64,000 nt of DNA from Oligosphaera ethanolica (GCF_030814695.1 NZ_JAUSVL010000001.1:1958227-2022226), one strand, 5' to 3'. Shown: positions 8,403 to 18,434, numbered from the stretch's first letter. Translations and numbers: made by a program. The notes: generated from the sequence alone by a model not told the origin.

Positions 8403-9602
8403 TCAGAACCTCTCGGTAAAGAAGCGTGGTTTACGCGCGAAGACGCGTTGCAGCAGGTCGTGTTTGGCATTGACGGCCAGGTCCGTGCGCAAAGCGGCGC
8501 CGGCCAGATCGCAGAAGCCCAGGCAGAGCTGGGTGAAGCACTCCTGGGAGCAGCGCATATCGACGGTGGCGGTGGCGTATGGCTCGACGGCGCGGCTGCC
8601 GTCGGCCTGGAAGGCCACCCGGAAAGTGCCGCTGACTTCGGGCAGGAACACGTCGTCCACGGCGATGCTGAAACTGCCGTTTTCCGCCGGGTAGCGCATG
8701 AGTTCGAGGACCGCCTGGACATCGAGCACGCGGCCCTGGCCGCAAGCGCGGCAGGACTTCTGGCAGTCATAGGCCTCCGGCAGCGCGACGGCCAGATCAA
8801 TGTCCGTCGGCAGACTGATTTCCAGCTTGGGGTACTGGGCGCTGAGGGTCGCCAGAAAGCCAAGGAGATCGCGGCCGGCGCCGGCGTCCACAAAGGCGTA
8901 ATCGGTGACCTTGATGCTTCTGCTGCCATCGACTGACCCGGGGGTGAAGATCACGTAGGCGACCGGGCATTGCTGGGCGTCGCGCAGCAGATAGCGGTAC
9001 ACCTTGTCCTTGAATGGGTCTGGTGACAGCCGTCGCGACCACATGTCATCCGTCCGGCAGACGGACAGATTGCGGCCGCGGGTGAATTCGGCGAAGATCA
9101 GCTCGTAGGGCGTGCGGTCGTCATCAGGCAGTCCCAGGGTGGCTTCACAGCGGCTGCTTTTGGCGTATGCCGCGAGTGCCTTGGTGGGCAATGTGTACAC
9201 TTCATTGAAATTGCACACGTCGTAGCCGAATTGCCGGTAGTAGGAATTGGCGAAAGGATAGAGCGTGGAGAAGAGCCAGCCGTCCTGCCGCTGCTGCAAC
9301 AGCAGGTGCCGAAAGATTGCGCGGACGGCGCCTTTCCCGCGCGCTTCCACCAACGACGCGACGCCGGCGACGCCAGACATCTTTACCCGGTGCCCGTCAA
9401 AGATCATGTTGTAGGGGCAGTGCTTGAGCTTGGCGCAGAGACGGCCGCTCTCATCGAAGGCGCCGTAGATGCCCTGCGGCTTGGCATTGGCGGCGATGTT
9501 CTTCGCCGTCTCCTCCATATCGCAACTCGTGTTGAATGCCAGGACGCCGATTTTTTGCGCCGCCAGCAAATCGGCGTCGCTTTGCAGTTCACGGACGATC
9601 AT
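8403..9602 (-). CDS. Eis-like GNAT N-acetyltransferase with C-terminal sterol-carrier-like domain
   Basis: A 399-residue protein of the Eis/enhanced intracellular survival family: two GNAT folds plus an SCP2-like C-terminal domain that supplies the terminal carboxylate. The acetyl-CoA loop is seen near residue 90 as VASLVEARGKGAV, followed by FSTLYPFANSYYRQFGY, both hallmarks of the family. It probably acetylates amine groups of small molecules or peptides; the natural substrate is not known. It is the last gene of a leftward run with GH5, GH106-like and GH2 genes (gaps of 60-81 bases), so it may be co-transcribed with them. Confidence 0.85.
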   Translation of the reverse strand: MIVRELQSDADLLAAQKIGVLAFNTSCDMEETAKNIAANAKPQGIYGAFDESGRLCAKLKHCPYNMIFDGHRVKMSGVAGVASLVEARGKGAVRAIFRHLLLQQRQDGWLFSTLYPFANSYYRQFGYDVCNFNEVYTLPTKALAAYAKSSRCEATLGLPDDDRTPYELIFAEFTRGRNLSVCRTDDMWSRRLSPDPFKDKVYRYLLRDAQQCPVAYVIFTPGSVDGSRSIKVTDYAFVDAGAGRDLLGFLATLSAQYPKLEISLPTDIDLAVALPEAYDCQKSCRACGQGRVLDVQAVLELMRYPAENGSFSIAVDDVFLPEVSGTFRVAFQADGSRAVEPYATATVDMRCSQECFTQLCLGFCDLAGAALRTDLAVNAKHDLLQRVFARKPRFFTERF

Positions 9603-9662
9603 GGAACAGGCCCTCCCTTGGCGAAGGTCGGCCGCCGCGAGCAGGCGGCGGCAACGGTGGTG

Positions 9663-11153
9663 TTATTTGTATTTCAGGAGCACATCGAGCATTTTTCGGT
9701 CGAGTTTATGGCCATTGAAGTCCTCGTAGGCCACGTCGGCGCGGCCGCTGTCGAGGACGCCGAAAGAGCCGCGGAAATTCCACATAGCCCAGCCCCAGCC
9801 GGCCTTCTGCCAGTTCGCCAGACAGTCATCAAGCCAGCGGAGGACGACGTCATGCGGCGTCTTGTTGAAGGCGCCGAATTCGCCGACCATCACGCCGATG
9901 CCCTGCTCGCGGAGTTTTTCCCAGGGCATGACGCTGTTGTCCCAATGGTATTGGCGATCGTACTGGTTATCGCATTGCCAGGCGCCCTTGGCGAAGCGGA
10001 TGGGCTGGGGCTTGTTGCCGTAGCCAGTTAGCAGACTGACCTTCGCCTCGGGTTGCTCGCCGCGAGTGACACCGAGCTCCGAGATCTCCACCCAGTCGCC
10101 ACTGATGGCCTCCAAGGTGAGCTCACGGGTGCCCGCCGGGATATCGATGATGCAGTCCAAGTCGTACTCATTCTGGTAGATTTGCCATTGTTCGACGAAG
10201 CGGGCTTTCTTCCACTCGCCTTCGCCAGGGCCACAGACGAATTTGCGGTCCCAGAGCGGCTCGCCGTCGGCCTTGAGCTGCAGGTGAATATGCTGGGAGA
10301 CGGTGCCGATCCGCAGGCGCAGCGTGCTCGCGGCGCCTTCGTCCCAGGTGATCGGCAGTGGCGCGCTGAGGTCCTTCTTGACGGGCCCGGCCAGCCAGCC
10401 GACGATCACGGGCTGCGGCCAGGTTGGCAGCGCGTATTTCTCGCCGCCGGCCCACGACGCCTGATAGTGGCTGATGTTCATTGGCCAGTAGCCACGCGTC
10501 GCCTGCGCCACCTGCAAGGGCACGAGCTCCAGACAGGGTTTCTTGCCCCATTGCAAGCCATCGCAGATGACCAGCCGTTCCGGGTCTTCCTTGCGAATGG
10601 CGTCGGTGATGATCTTGACCACCTGGGCGTAGTTCTCGCCACTGATCGAGCTAGGTTCGTTGAAAAGATTGAAGCTCAGATTGGCGTTGGGCACGCCGCG
10701 GTAGCGCCGGGCGAAGGTCGCCCAATGCATGGCGCAGACGCGCTGGGCGTCGGCATCCGTCCACAGGTCCTTGGGCTCTTTCGGTTTGGCGACGGTGTAG
10801 CCAGGCGCGCGATGGAAGTTGATACTCACGTGTACGCCGTACTTCTTGCCGAAGGCGACCGCTTCGTCAATGTGCTCGAGGACGCCCTCGTCGATCTTCT
10901 CCCAATCGCCGTCGACGATCCAGTGGCGGTAGTCCATGGGCAAACGCACGAAGTTAAAACCAAGCTCGCTGATCAGCTGGAAGTCCTTCTCCAGAAAACG
11001 CCGTTGCTGGCCATTCCACATAAATTTTTCCAGCAGATTGAAACCGCGCCATTGGGGCAGTTGCTGGTAGCTGGCCGGCGGCAGTTCCGCCGCCTGTGCC
11101 ACGGTCATGCCAGCCACAGCCATCATCACACAGGTCATTTTATGCCACATCAT
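9663..11153 (-). CDS. Secreted glycoside hydrolase family 5-like protein with internal beta-domain
   Basis: A retaining endo-glycanase or beta-glycosidase of the cellulase family. The start is ATG 11153 (MMWHKMTCV), because GGAGG lies seven bases before it; an upstream in-frame codon overlaps that site. Residues 1-22 form a signal peptide ending AQA/AE. The barrel opens with RGFNLLEKF. The acid/base is E166 in NLFNEPSS and the nucleophile is E425 in VMVGEFGAF. About 140 residues (250-390) between the two are not barrel-like and include LRLRIGTVSQ and GTRELTLEAISG, suggesting an inserted carbohydrate-binding sandwich. It lies between the Eis-like and GH106-like genes. Confidence 0.85.
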   Translation of the reverse strand: MMWHKMTCVMMAVAGMTVAQAAELPPASYQQLPQWRGFNLLEKFMWNGQQRRFLEKDFQLISELGFNFVRLPMDYRHWIVDGDWEKIDEGVLEHIDEAVAFGKKYGVHVSINFHRAPGYTVAKPKEPKDLWTDADAQRVCAMHWATFARRYRGVPNANLSFNLFNEPSSISGENYAQVVKIITDAIRKEDPERLVICDGLQWGKKPCLELVPLQVAQATRGYWPMNISHYQASWAGGEKYALPTWPQPVIVGWLAGPVKKDLSAPLPITWDEGAASTLRLRIGTVSQHIHLQLKADGEPLWDRKFVCGPGEGEWKKARFVEQWQIYQNEYDLDCIIDIPAGTRELTLEAISGDWVEISELGVTRGEQPEAKVSLLTGYGNKPQPIRFAKGAWQCDNQYDRQYHWDNSVMPWEKLREQGIGVMVGEFGAFNKTPHDVVLRWLDDCLANWQKAGWGWAMWNFRGSFGVLDSGRADVAYEDFNGHKLDRKMLDVLLKYK

Positions 11154-11234
11154 CGCGCACCTCCGGGTCATGGGTGAATAGGGAACTGAATTGCGGCGCC
11201 GGTGCTTGCCGACGCCGGCCTGGTTGTTGCGACC

Positions 11235-13520
11235 TTAGAAAAATTCGGGTTCGACCACTGTATGCCTAGTGGCGTATTTGCCGGGCTGATGGACGGTCTG
11301 GGTGCCTTTGCTGAGCAGCTCCGGCAGCGTTTCCGGCGAGATGAACGCCGGAGCGACGGAAGTATAGCGCCTAACGGTGAATTCCACGCAGCGGCCGCGA
11401 TAGCGCTCGGGGACGTCCCAGAAGAAGGGCGGCCAGCAGCGCTTGCCGAGTGACACGCCGTCGACGAGGACCTCCGTGACCAATTCATCGGTCTCCAGCG
11501 AAAAACCACTGGTATCCGCGGGAATCTCCAGCCGCCGGGTCTGGGAAATGGCGCCGGCGTAGCATTCCAGGCCGCGGCCGTCCTGGCGGTCGGCGGCGAG
11601 GACGCCGGGTGCGAGGCCGACGAAATCGCCGGCGATCCACACCCGCGGCAGGAATGGATATTCCGGCGCGTCGTTCAGCAAGCTCAGCGTGTGTTTGCCG
11701 GGGCTGAGAGACATGGGCGCCGAGCTGCCGTAGAGGGCCTGGAAGCCCTCAGACAGGCGCGGCGCGGTCGCCTGCGCGGCCTTGAGCTCCGCGCCATCCA
11801 AGGCGACGCGCACGTCACCGCCGTAGCTGCGGATCGCGAAAACGACGTCTGCGAGCTCGTCCTGCACGGTGATGTCTACGCTCTTGGCCTCCGTCGCCCA
11901 TTTTGGCCGGTAGAGATTGGGGCGATCACGGGTGACTTTCCAGCCGCCAAAGAGCTGTCGGCCGCGCCCGGGTAGATTGAAGGTGACGGACTGACCACGG
12001 TTGTCGAGGGTCAGCGCCCGATCCTGCGGGCGGTCGCTGAGATCCAGCACCAGCAGTGTCCCGTCGGCATATTCTTTCAACAAGAGTTCGCTGGCAAGAT
12101 CGCCATTGAGCTCGCGCACGGCGGCGCGGCGGGGAACATGGCGGTCCAGATAGGCGCTGACGGCCTGCGGGCTGTCTAACAGCAGCCCGCCGCGTTCGAG
12201 CGCGTAGCCCCTCGCCGAGGCCACGATCACCTCCGGCACGTCATCGCCAACGGCGTCCTCGGCGGCGATCAGCCGCCATGGGCGCTGCTGCTGAACCAGC
12301 TCAAGTAGCAGTTCGCCGACCGACGTCTCGTCCACCGGATAGCGCACGGCGATTTCCGGCGCACTGGCCTTGCGCGCCAGGGCTGCAGCGCCGGTAGCAT
12401 CGTCGCCGAGTTCTTTCATGCCGTGTTCGAACCACGGCTGATCGACGGAATAGGGGTTATACCAGCCGGCCTTGTCGGCACGGCCATTACCGCGACTGTC
12501 CAGCTGGGCGACGGCGAGGACGTAGTGGTCAACGCCGAAGGCCGCCGCGAGCCAGATCATCTGGCGCAGGCGCGCTAGCGGCAGGTCCGCCGGCCCGTAG
12601 GCGAAGAGCTCGGCGAGGCCGCCATTGCCGCGGGCGTCAATGCCGTAGCGGGCCGTGGCGAACGTCAGCCATTCGATGGTTCTGGCGTGGGTGCGGGTAG
12701 AAATCTCATCCAGCCCGGGCAGCGAGAAGCCCTGGATCGCCTGCAATGGTATGCCGCTGAACAGTTTGGAGTTGGAGACGGGCGATTCGCCCATGAGGTG
12801 GCCAGTGAGAAGGATACCGTGCGCGTCGCACCACGCGCGCAATTTATCAAAGTAGGTCGTGCGGAAGCGGCGGCCGATGAGCTGGTGGTGCAGTTCGGTG
12901 AAGTGCGGCGCGTCCAAGTCCTGGCGCATAGGCGCGCCACTGAGCTTCTCGTAGTCTTCTTCAATGCCGGGGTACCAGCTGAGCAGGCGCATGTCGGCGC
13001 TGCTTTTCTCGCAGTAGCGGCCGGCGTAGCCAGGCGATGGCTCGTCGGTGAAAATGCCCTTGATGAGCCCGCCGAAGTACTTGCCCAGGCGCTGCCAGTA
13101 CTTCTCGTGGGTGAGCTCAATAAAGTAGTCCATGGCCTCGGGATTGAGCAGATTGGGGAAGCGCGGATTGCATTCCACCCGGCAGGCAAAGCTGCCGTCG
13201 GCCTGTTTTTCGGCCACGAAAGTCTGCAGCGCGAAGTCCTCCCGCGCGGCTTGGACTTTGCCGCCGCACTGACCGCTCGGCCAGTTGAATTCGTCGTAGA
13301 GCCAAACCGAGGTAAAGCCGAGTTTTTCCGCGCATTCGACGACATTCTGGCAGCAGTCCAACCACTCTTCGCTCATGTACTCCAGTTCGCAGCCCGAACG
13401 CGGGTAAAGCAGGAACTGGGTGATGCCCTGCCGGCGGTACTGCGAGAGTTTGTGCTCAATGAACTCGCGACTGGGCCGGCCGGTGATGGCTCCCATCGGA
13501 ATCAACGGACATTCGGACAT
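11235..13520 (-). CDS. Glycosyl hydrolase, GH106/alpha-L-rhamnosidase-like
   Basis: A 761-residue cytoplasmic protein. ATG 13520 (MSECPLIP) follows AAGGAG; longer frames upstream lack a ribosome site. The N-terminal barrel has ITQFLLYPRSGCELEYMSE, SVWLYDEFNWPSG and GIFTDEPSPGY. Further on come LLTGHLMGES and, in the C-terminal third, beta-sandwich text including LSPGKHTLSL. This arrangement is shared by large uncharacterised glycosidases grouped with GH106. The carboxylates in YDEFNWP and FTDEP are candidate active-site residues. The family assignment is tentative. It sits in the four-gene leftward glycan run (GH2 upstream, GH5 downstream). Confidence 0.65.
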   Translation of the reverse strand: MSECPLIPMGAITGRPSREFIEHKLSQYRRQGITQFLLYPRSGCELEYMSEEWLDCCQNVVECAEKLGFTSVWLYDEFNWPSGQCGGKVQAAREDFALQTFVAEKQADGSFACRVECNPRFPNLLNPEAMDYFIELTHEKYWQRLGKYFGGLIKGIFTDEPSPGYAGRYCEKSSADMRLLSWYPGIEEDYEKLSGAPMRQDLDAPHFTELHHQLIGRRFRTTYFDKLRAWCDAHGILLTGHLMGESPVSNSKLFSGIPLQAIQGFSLPGLDEISTRTHARTIEWLTFATARYGIDARGNGGLAELFAYGPADLPLARLRQMIWLAAAFGVDHYVLAVAQLDSRGNGRADKAGWYNPYSVDQPWFEHGMKELGDDATGAAALARKASAPEIAVRYPVDETSVGELLLELVQQQRPWRLIAAEDAVGDDVPEVIVASARGYALERGGLLLDSPQAVSAYLDRHVPRRAAVRELNGDLASELLLKEYADGTLLVLDLSDRPQDRALTLDNRGQSVTFNLPGRGRQLFGGWKVTRDRPNLYRPKWATEAKSVDITVQDELADVVFAIRSYGGDVRVALDGAELKAAQATAPRLSEGFQALYGSSAPMSLSPGKHTLSLLNDAPEYPFLPRVWIAGDFVGLAPGVLAADRQDGRGLECYAGAISQTRRLEIPADTSGFSLETDELVTEVLVDGVSLGKRCWPPFFWDVPERYRGRCVEFTVRRYTSVAPAFISPETLPELLSKGTQTVHQPGKYATRHTVVEPEFF

Positions 13521-13599
13521 GACGGACTCCTTGCTCTCTGCTCCTGCCCCCCGGCGCTCCGGCCGGGGGGACTGCCTGCGTGAATAAACTCTAGCGGGG

Positions 13600-16500
13600 C
13601 TATTCCAGCACCGCGCTGGCGATGACGAAGCGCAGCGCCTCGCGCTCACGAGCATTCGCACCGCGCACTTTGTAGTAGAAGAACAGTTCGCCGCGCATGG
13701 TCGGGTAGCTGAAATGCGCGCCGGCGCGCATATCCTCGCCAATGCGCAGGCGGTAGTTGTGGAATTGGCCGTCGCCAATCAGCGTGAGATTGCCATCCAT
13801 GGTCGATTTCCACGATTTTTCGGGCAAGGATACCATAATTGACGCCGGCCGGTCGCTCTTGATCCGCAGGGTCAGGTAGTCATAGCCGTCGCCAAGTGCC
13901 GCCTGGTCCAGCGTGAACTTGAAGAAGACCACGGGAACATCGCCCGAGCCCACCGCCGGAAAGTCCGCCTGCCAAGCGCGCCGGCCGTCAAGCTCAATCT
14001 CAGCGATGGCGCCCATGGTCTCGGAGCCGATGTCCTTGGCGCCGGCGCAGCTCTCGTAATAGTCGCCGAGGATGTCATAGCGCTTGGCGTGGGCCGTTTC
14101 CGCCGTCACCGCCACTAACACCGGCACGCCCGTGCTGCCGGGCAAATAGTCCACCTCGTTCTTGTCGTTGTACAGCGGCGACAGAAAATCCAGCGCCACC
14201 AGCGGCTCGGCCGGCCGCGGATTTTCCCACTCGGTGACGTATAGACAGACCCGCTGCCCCGCAGCATTTTTCTCCGACAGGCCAATGATCGCGTCGGGCA
14301 GCGTCGCGTTGTTCCACCAGTCGCCGATATTGTGGTTGCCGCGCAGGGGCAGTTCTGCCGTGCTGCCGTCGGCGTAGTGCATACGATAGCGGCCGACATT
14401 GTCCGCGCTTCCCCAGGCGGCGGTGTGCAGGAAGAACAAGCGCGAGAAAGTGCCCGCCAGCGCGATGCCCTTGGCCGCGTGCGGAAAGTCGGGTCGTCCC
14501 GTACCAGCGAGCACGACGCAGGACTTGCCGTCATTGGCCGCCGGATCGAGGATGGTGAAGGGCACGCCGGCGAGGACCTTGTCGCCCAGCGGCATCATGC
14601 GAAAGTCGTTTTCGCCCTGGTCAGTCCAGCCGCCGGCGCCATCGCCGTCCTTCTCATCGCTGAAGCTGCGGTTGGCGGCAGTGCGAATATCGATGCTCTG
14701 CGCCCGCTCGGGTTTGACGACGTAGCCCATGAGTTGCGCCGGCACCAGCTCGTAAGTATTCGCCCACCATTCCTCGCTGGCAAAAGCATAGTTGAAGAGA
14801 TTGCGCAGGAACAGCGCGGCCGCGCTGTCGCGGTCCGCCGCCGCAAAGGCCGCCAGTTGCGAATAGACGACGCGGCCGCGGCCGTAGGTGCCCTCGACCA
14901 TGGCCATGCCGGCGTTCTTCTGGCCCAGGCGCGGCCCGCGCGCAGCGACGGCATTCACGGTGAAGGGCATGTAGGCGGCGCGCACGACCATGCACAGCTC
15001 GCCGTCGTCCCAGGTGTCCAGATGCCGCAGAGTCATGCCGGCAAACACCGGGTGGTCGGGCAGAACCATGTCACAGAAGGTGGTCTCGCCAATTGCGACC
15101 GAGTAGGCGCCAGGCAGCTTGCTGGCGAGATCCTGCTGCTCCAACGCCAGGAGGACGCCGCCCTTGTTCACAAAGCGCTCCAGCGATTGCGTCAGGACCG
15201 GCCCGATGACCTGCGGGGCGATCTCCGGCGGCAGCACCAACACGGTCCCGGCGGCGACCGCGTCTGGGTCCTTGGCGAGGCTATAAGGCACACCGAAGGC
15301 ATCCAGCCGCGCACACAGCGCGCCGACATTCGCGGCCACGCCGTTGTCCAGCACCGCCACCGGCCGCCGCGCCGTGATCGGCCGCGTCACGTCAGCTCGC
15401 TGCTGCAGCGTGATGTCGTAGTAGTTCTGGCCGATGCGCTGGCCCGCGCTGTCCCGCAAGGTCAGGCGCAACTGGTATTGGCCCGCCGGCACCACGGGCA
15501 GCTCCAGGCGCGCGGGATTGACACTGTTGGCCTGCGCTGGCAACGCCGGCACCGGCCAGTTCCCCAGGGGCCGCACGTCGTCATCCGTGGGGCCGACCAG
15601 CTCGCCCACCAGGACGAGGTCGCTGTAGGCCTGGTTGCTGCTGTTTACCACCTCGCAGAGCCAGTCACTGCCCTCGCCGGCAAAGAGGTGCCGCGGCGGG
15701 AAATTGCGCTCGGAATGCAGCGTCGGCAGCACCGGCTGGTTCCATAACGGCGCGCATTCGAGCGTGTCAATGTTGAACCACGGCGCAAAGCCCGTGTAGC
15801 GCCGGTCCAGGCGATAGAGCTCCAGAATGCGCCGGCCGTAGAGATTCATGGGCATCGCGGGGCTCTTCCCCGGCAACAACGCCTCGCTCAGGCCGATGGC
15901 GCCCGTGAAGCCGATGCCATTCGGCTGCCCCCACTTGGTATCGGCCTTCGCATACTTGAGATAGTCCTCGGCGTTGCCCACGCGGAAATTCTTGTCGGTT
16001 TTCCAGCCCCAGGAGAAGCCGACATTTTCCCAGGCGACCAGCGGCCGCGTCAGCCGTTCCTGCTCGCCGTAGATTTCGAGCAGCCCCTGGTAGATACTGT
16101 TGCTTTGCCGGTCGCGTTGCGTCCAGGGATTGGACAGCGCCACGTAGGTATGCAGATCAAGCACATCGGTGTCCAGCGGATCGCGGCCGTAGCTGCCCCA
16201 GCCGGCGGCACCAGAGAAATTGCTGATGGGGCGGCGCTGGCCATCGAGCTCGCGAACCAGGCCGACCTGCGCGTTGAGCTGCCGCCAGACATCCGGCCGG
16301 CCAGCATGGCGCACTTCGTTGCCCATGGACCACATGCACACCGACGGATAATTGTAGCTGTCCACCACAAATTGCCGGATCTCGCGCAGATTCTGCTCCG
16401 CGAAGGGCTCTTCGTCAATGGCCACGGTGAAACACCACGCCCACTCGTTGAAGATCATCATGCCGAGCTCGTCCGCAATGGCCAGGGCAATGGGCACCAT

Positions 16501-17784
16501 GGGCATGTGGGAATTGCGGATGATGACGTAGCCATTGTTGCGCTCGTTCCGGATGCTGTCGGTCAACCGCGCCTCCAGCTCCTCGGCACTTTCGGCGTAG
16601 CCGCCGTAGCTTGGCGAGGCAATGTTCTCGCCAAAAAGATAGATTTCCTCGCCGTTGAGGTAGAATTTGCCCTCGCGGACTTCGAAGCGGCGGAAACCGA
16701 AGCGCTCGCTGCGGGCGGCGAGGACGCGGTCGTTGCTATCCAGCACCAGCAGGGTAAAAAAGTACAGATAGGGCCGGTCCACATGCCAGAGTTGCACCGG
16801 CAGCGCGTCGTCCAGGACCATCTGCACCTGGCCGCTGTGTGCGTTGGGCTGATCGGCCAGCGTCTTATACTCGGCGGCATTCCAGTCGGCAATGCGCTGC
16901 GACAGCTGCGCCGGATTGGCGGCATTGGCGTCGGCCTGCATCGCGCTACTCACCACGCCCACCAGGCGGATGTCCGTCGTCACCCCGCTGTAGTTCTGCA
17001 CCACGTAGGACGCCCGCAGCTCATGCCGCTCCTGGTCATGTCCCGGACAACGCGGCCGCGGATCAATCAGCAGCCGTTCAATGCGGACCTGCGGCTCCAA
17101 GCGCAACGTCGCATTGCCCCAGATGCCGCCACGGATATTCGACATGCTCCACTGCGAGCCGTACGCGTGCGTGGCGGGCTCCCGGCGACCAAAGGCCGGC
17201 CCGAAATCCGTCAGCACCCGCAAGGCGATGCTGTTCGCGCCGGGCCGCACGGCATCCGTCACATCCACTTCGTACTCGGTGAAATCGCCCTTGTGTTCTC
17301 CCACTTGTCGCCCATTGACGAAGAGCAGCGCCTCGTAGCCAATCCGCTCAAAGTGCAGGACCACGCGGCGGCTGGCCAGGTCCGCCGCGCTGAGTTCGAT
17401 CTGTCGGCGGTACCAGCCTTTGACATACGGCTGGTCCTTTTTGTAGGCCTGACGGTACTGCCGGAACCAGTCCAGCGGCACGGCAATGTCCTCCCAGCCA
17501 CTGTCATCAAAGTCGGGCCGTTCATAGCCGCTGGCCAGATCGACATCCGCCGCAAAAGGCCCCGCCGCATTGACCAGACCAGATATCTTCCACGTGCCAT
17601 TGAGCGAACGCCGCTGGACGAACTCCGCCGGCCGCAAGGCCTGGCCCGCCACGGTCACACTTACCGCCGCCGGCGCAATCACCGGCACGCGCTGAAAATC
17701 ATGCGGCGGCGGCACGTACGCCGATGGCTCCGCAGTCGCCGCCATCACACACAAACCAAACAACACCGCAAGCGTATTCTTCAT
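13600..17784 (-). CDS. Large secreted GH2 family glycosidase (beta-galactosidase/glucuronidase-like)
   Basis: 1394 residues with a signal peptide (1-18). Domains: GH2 N-terminal sugar-binding sandwich (~60-230, with GTWKISGL and GWYRRQIEL), immunoglobulin-like domain (~240-370), TIM barrel (~370-620), then about 770 further residues. The acid/base is E490 in WSMGNEV and the nucleophile is E586 in VAWENVGF. Residues ~800-1000 look like a class-I amidotransferase-type fold (PVAVLDNGVAANV, GGVLLALEQQ) of the kind appended to several surface glycosidases. The C-terminal 300 residues are beta-rich. At about 1.3 times a usual GH2 the extra modules are notable. It is the first gene of the leftward run. 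Confidence 0.88.
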   Translation of the reverse strand: MKNTLAVLFGLCVMAATAEPSAYVPPPHDFQRVPVIAPAAVSVTVAGQALRPAEFVQRRSLNGTWKISGLVNAAGPFAADVDLASGYERPDFDDSGWEDIAVPLDWFRQYRQAYKKDQPYVKGWYRRQIELSAADLASRRVVLHFERIGYEALLFVNGRQVGEHKGDFTEYEVDVTDAVRPGANSIALRVLTDFGPAFGRREPATHAYGSQWSMSNIRGGIWGNATLRLEPQVRIERLLIDPRPRCPGHDQERHELRASYVVQNYSGVTTDIRLVGVVSSAMQADANAANPAQLSQRIADWNAAEYKTLADQPNAHSGQVQMVLDDALPVQLWHVDRPYLYFFTLLVLDSNDRVLAARSERFGFRRFEVREGKFYLNGEEIYLFGENIASPSYGGYAESAEELEARLTDSIRNERNNGYVIIRNSHMPMVPIALAIADELGMMIFNEWAWCFTVAIDEEPFAEQNLREIRQFVVDSYNYPSVCMWSMGNEVRHAGRPDVWRQLNAQVGLVRELDGQRRPISNFSGAAGWGSYGRDPLDTDVLDLHTYVALSNPWTQRDRQSNSIYQGLLEIYGEQERLTRPLVAWENVGFSWGWKTDKNFRVGNAEDYLKYAKADTKWGQPNGIGFTGAIGLSEALLPGKSPAMPMNLYGRRILELYRLDRRYTGFAPWFNIDTLECAPLWNQPVLPTLHSERNFPPRHLFAGEGSDWLCEVVNSSNQAYSDLVLVGELVGPTDDDVRPLGNWPVPALPAQANSVNPARLELPVVPAGQYQLRLTLRDSAGQRIGQNYYDITLQQRADVTRPITARRPVAVLDNGVAANVGALCARLDAFGVPYSLAKDPDAVAAGTVLVLPPEIAPQVIGPVLTQSLERFVNKGGVLLALEQQDLASKLPGAYSVAIGETTFCDMVLPDHPVFAGMTLRHLDTWDDGELCMVVRAAYMPFTVNAVAARGPRLGQKNAGMAMVEGTYGRGRVVYSQLAAFAAADRDSAAALFLRNLFNYAFASEEWWANTYELVPAQLMGYVVKPERAQSIDIRTAANRSFSDEKDGDGAGGWTDQGENDFRMMPLGDKVLAGVPFTILDPAANDGKSCVVLAGTGRPDFPHAAKGIALAGTFSRLFFLHTAAWGSADNVGRYRMHYADGSTAELPLRGNHNIGDWWNNATLPDAIIGLSEKNAAGQRVCLYVTEWENPRPAEPLVALDFLSPLYNDKNEVDYLPGSTGVPVLVAVTAETAHAKRYDILGDYYESCAGAKDIGSETMGAIAEIELDGRRAWQADFPAVGSGDVPVVFFKFTLDQAALGDGYDYLTLRIKSDRPASIMVSLPEKSWKSTMDGNLTLIGDGQFHNYRLRIGEDMRAGAHFSYPTMRGELFFYYKVRGANAREREALRFVIASAVLE

Positions 17785-17964
17785 TCGTCACGTCCTCTTC
17801 TTTTTTGGAAAAAGAACCGGCACTTTCGCCGAAAATGCGCCGCCGGCCAGTCAGGATTTTTGGCGGTTGCAGCCCGCCTCAGCCGAAAATCTATAACATA
17901 GCGCCGCTTTCGCCCCCGCAAGAGGAAAAACCAGGCACGCAACCAGGCGCAATGGCCACTTTGC

Positions 17965-18380
17965 TTCTTCGCAGACCAATCCGACTGATCCGACGGATCC
18001 GACTGATCGGACTGATCAAGTCGACGATCCGTCCGATCGGTCCGATCCGTCCGATCCGTCCGCGATAAAAGACCGCTGATCAGACTGATCAAGTCGACGA
18101 TCCGTCCGATCGGTCCGATCCGTCCGATCCGTCCGCGATAAAAGACCGCTGATCAGACTGATCAAGTCGACGATCGGTCCGATCGGTCCGATCCGTCCGA
18201 TCCGTCCGCGATAAAAGACCGGCTGATCCGGCTGATCAAGTCGACGATCCGTCCGATCGGTCCGATCGGTCCGATCGGTCCGCGATAAAAGACCGCTGAT
18301 CCGACTGATCAAGTCGACGATCGGTCCGATCCGTCCGATCCGTCCGATCGGTCCGATCGGTCCGCGATAAAAGACCCTTG
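17965..18380. repeat. GATC-periodic tandem array, five 73-74 bp units
   Basis: Between the divergent GH2 and transglycosylase genes. Copies of GATCAAGTCGACGATC begin at 18014, 18087, 18160, 18234 and 18307. Each is followed by GATC spaced every 9 bases (GATCCGTCC or GATCGGTCC) and then by CGCGATAAAAGACC. The GTCGAC centre separates arms that are largely complementary. No gene is supported in 17785-18434. Confidence 0.85.
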
Positions 18381-18434
18381 ATCCGTCCCCTCGGTCGGAA
18401 GAAAAAAGCCCTTTTCGCGGTATATATTGCGATT

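Noticed and set aside
14332..15747. Plus-strand frame of 471 codons
   Set aside because: Also antisense to GH2; composition (His/Gln/Arg/Val-rich) is that of an antisense third-position artefact.
16105..17901. Long plus-strand open frame (598 codons) opposite the GH2 gene
   Set aside because: No ribosome site or family resemblance, Arg/His/Ala-rich composition, and lies on the complementary strand of a clear GH2 enzyme; a GC-bias shadow.
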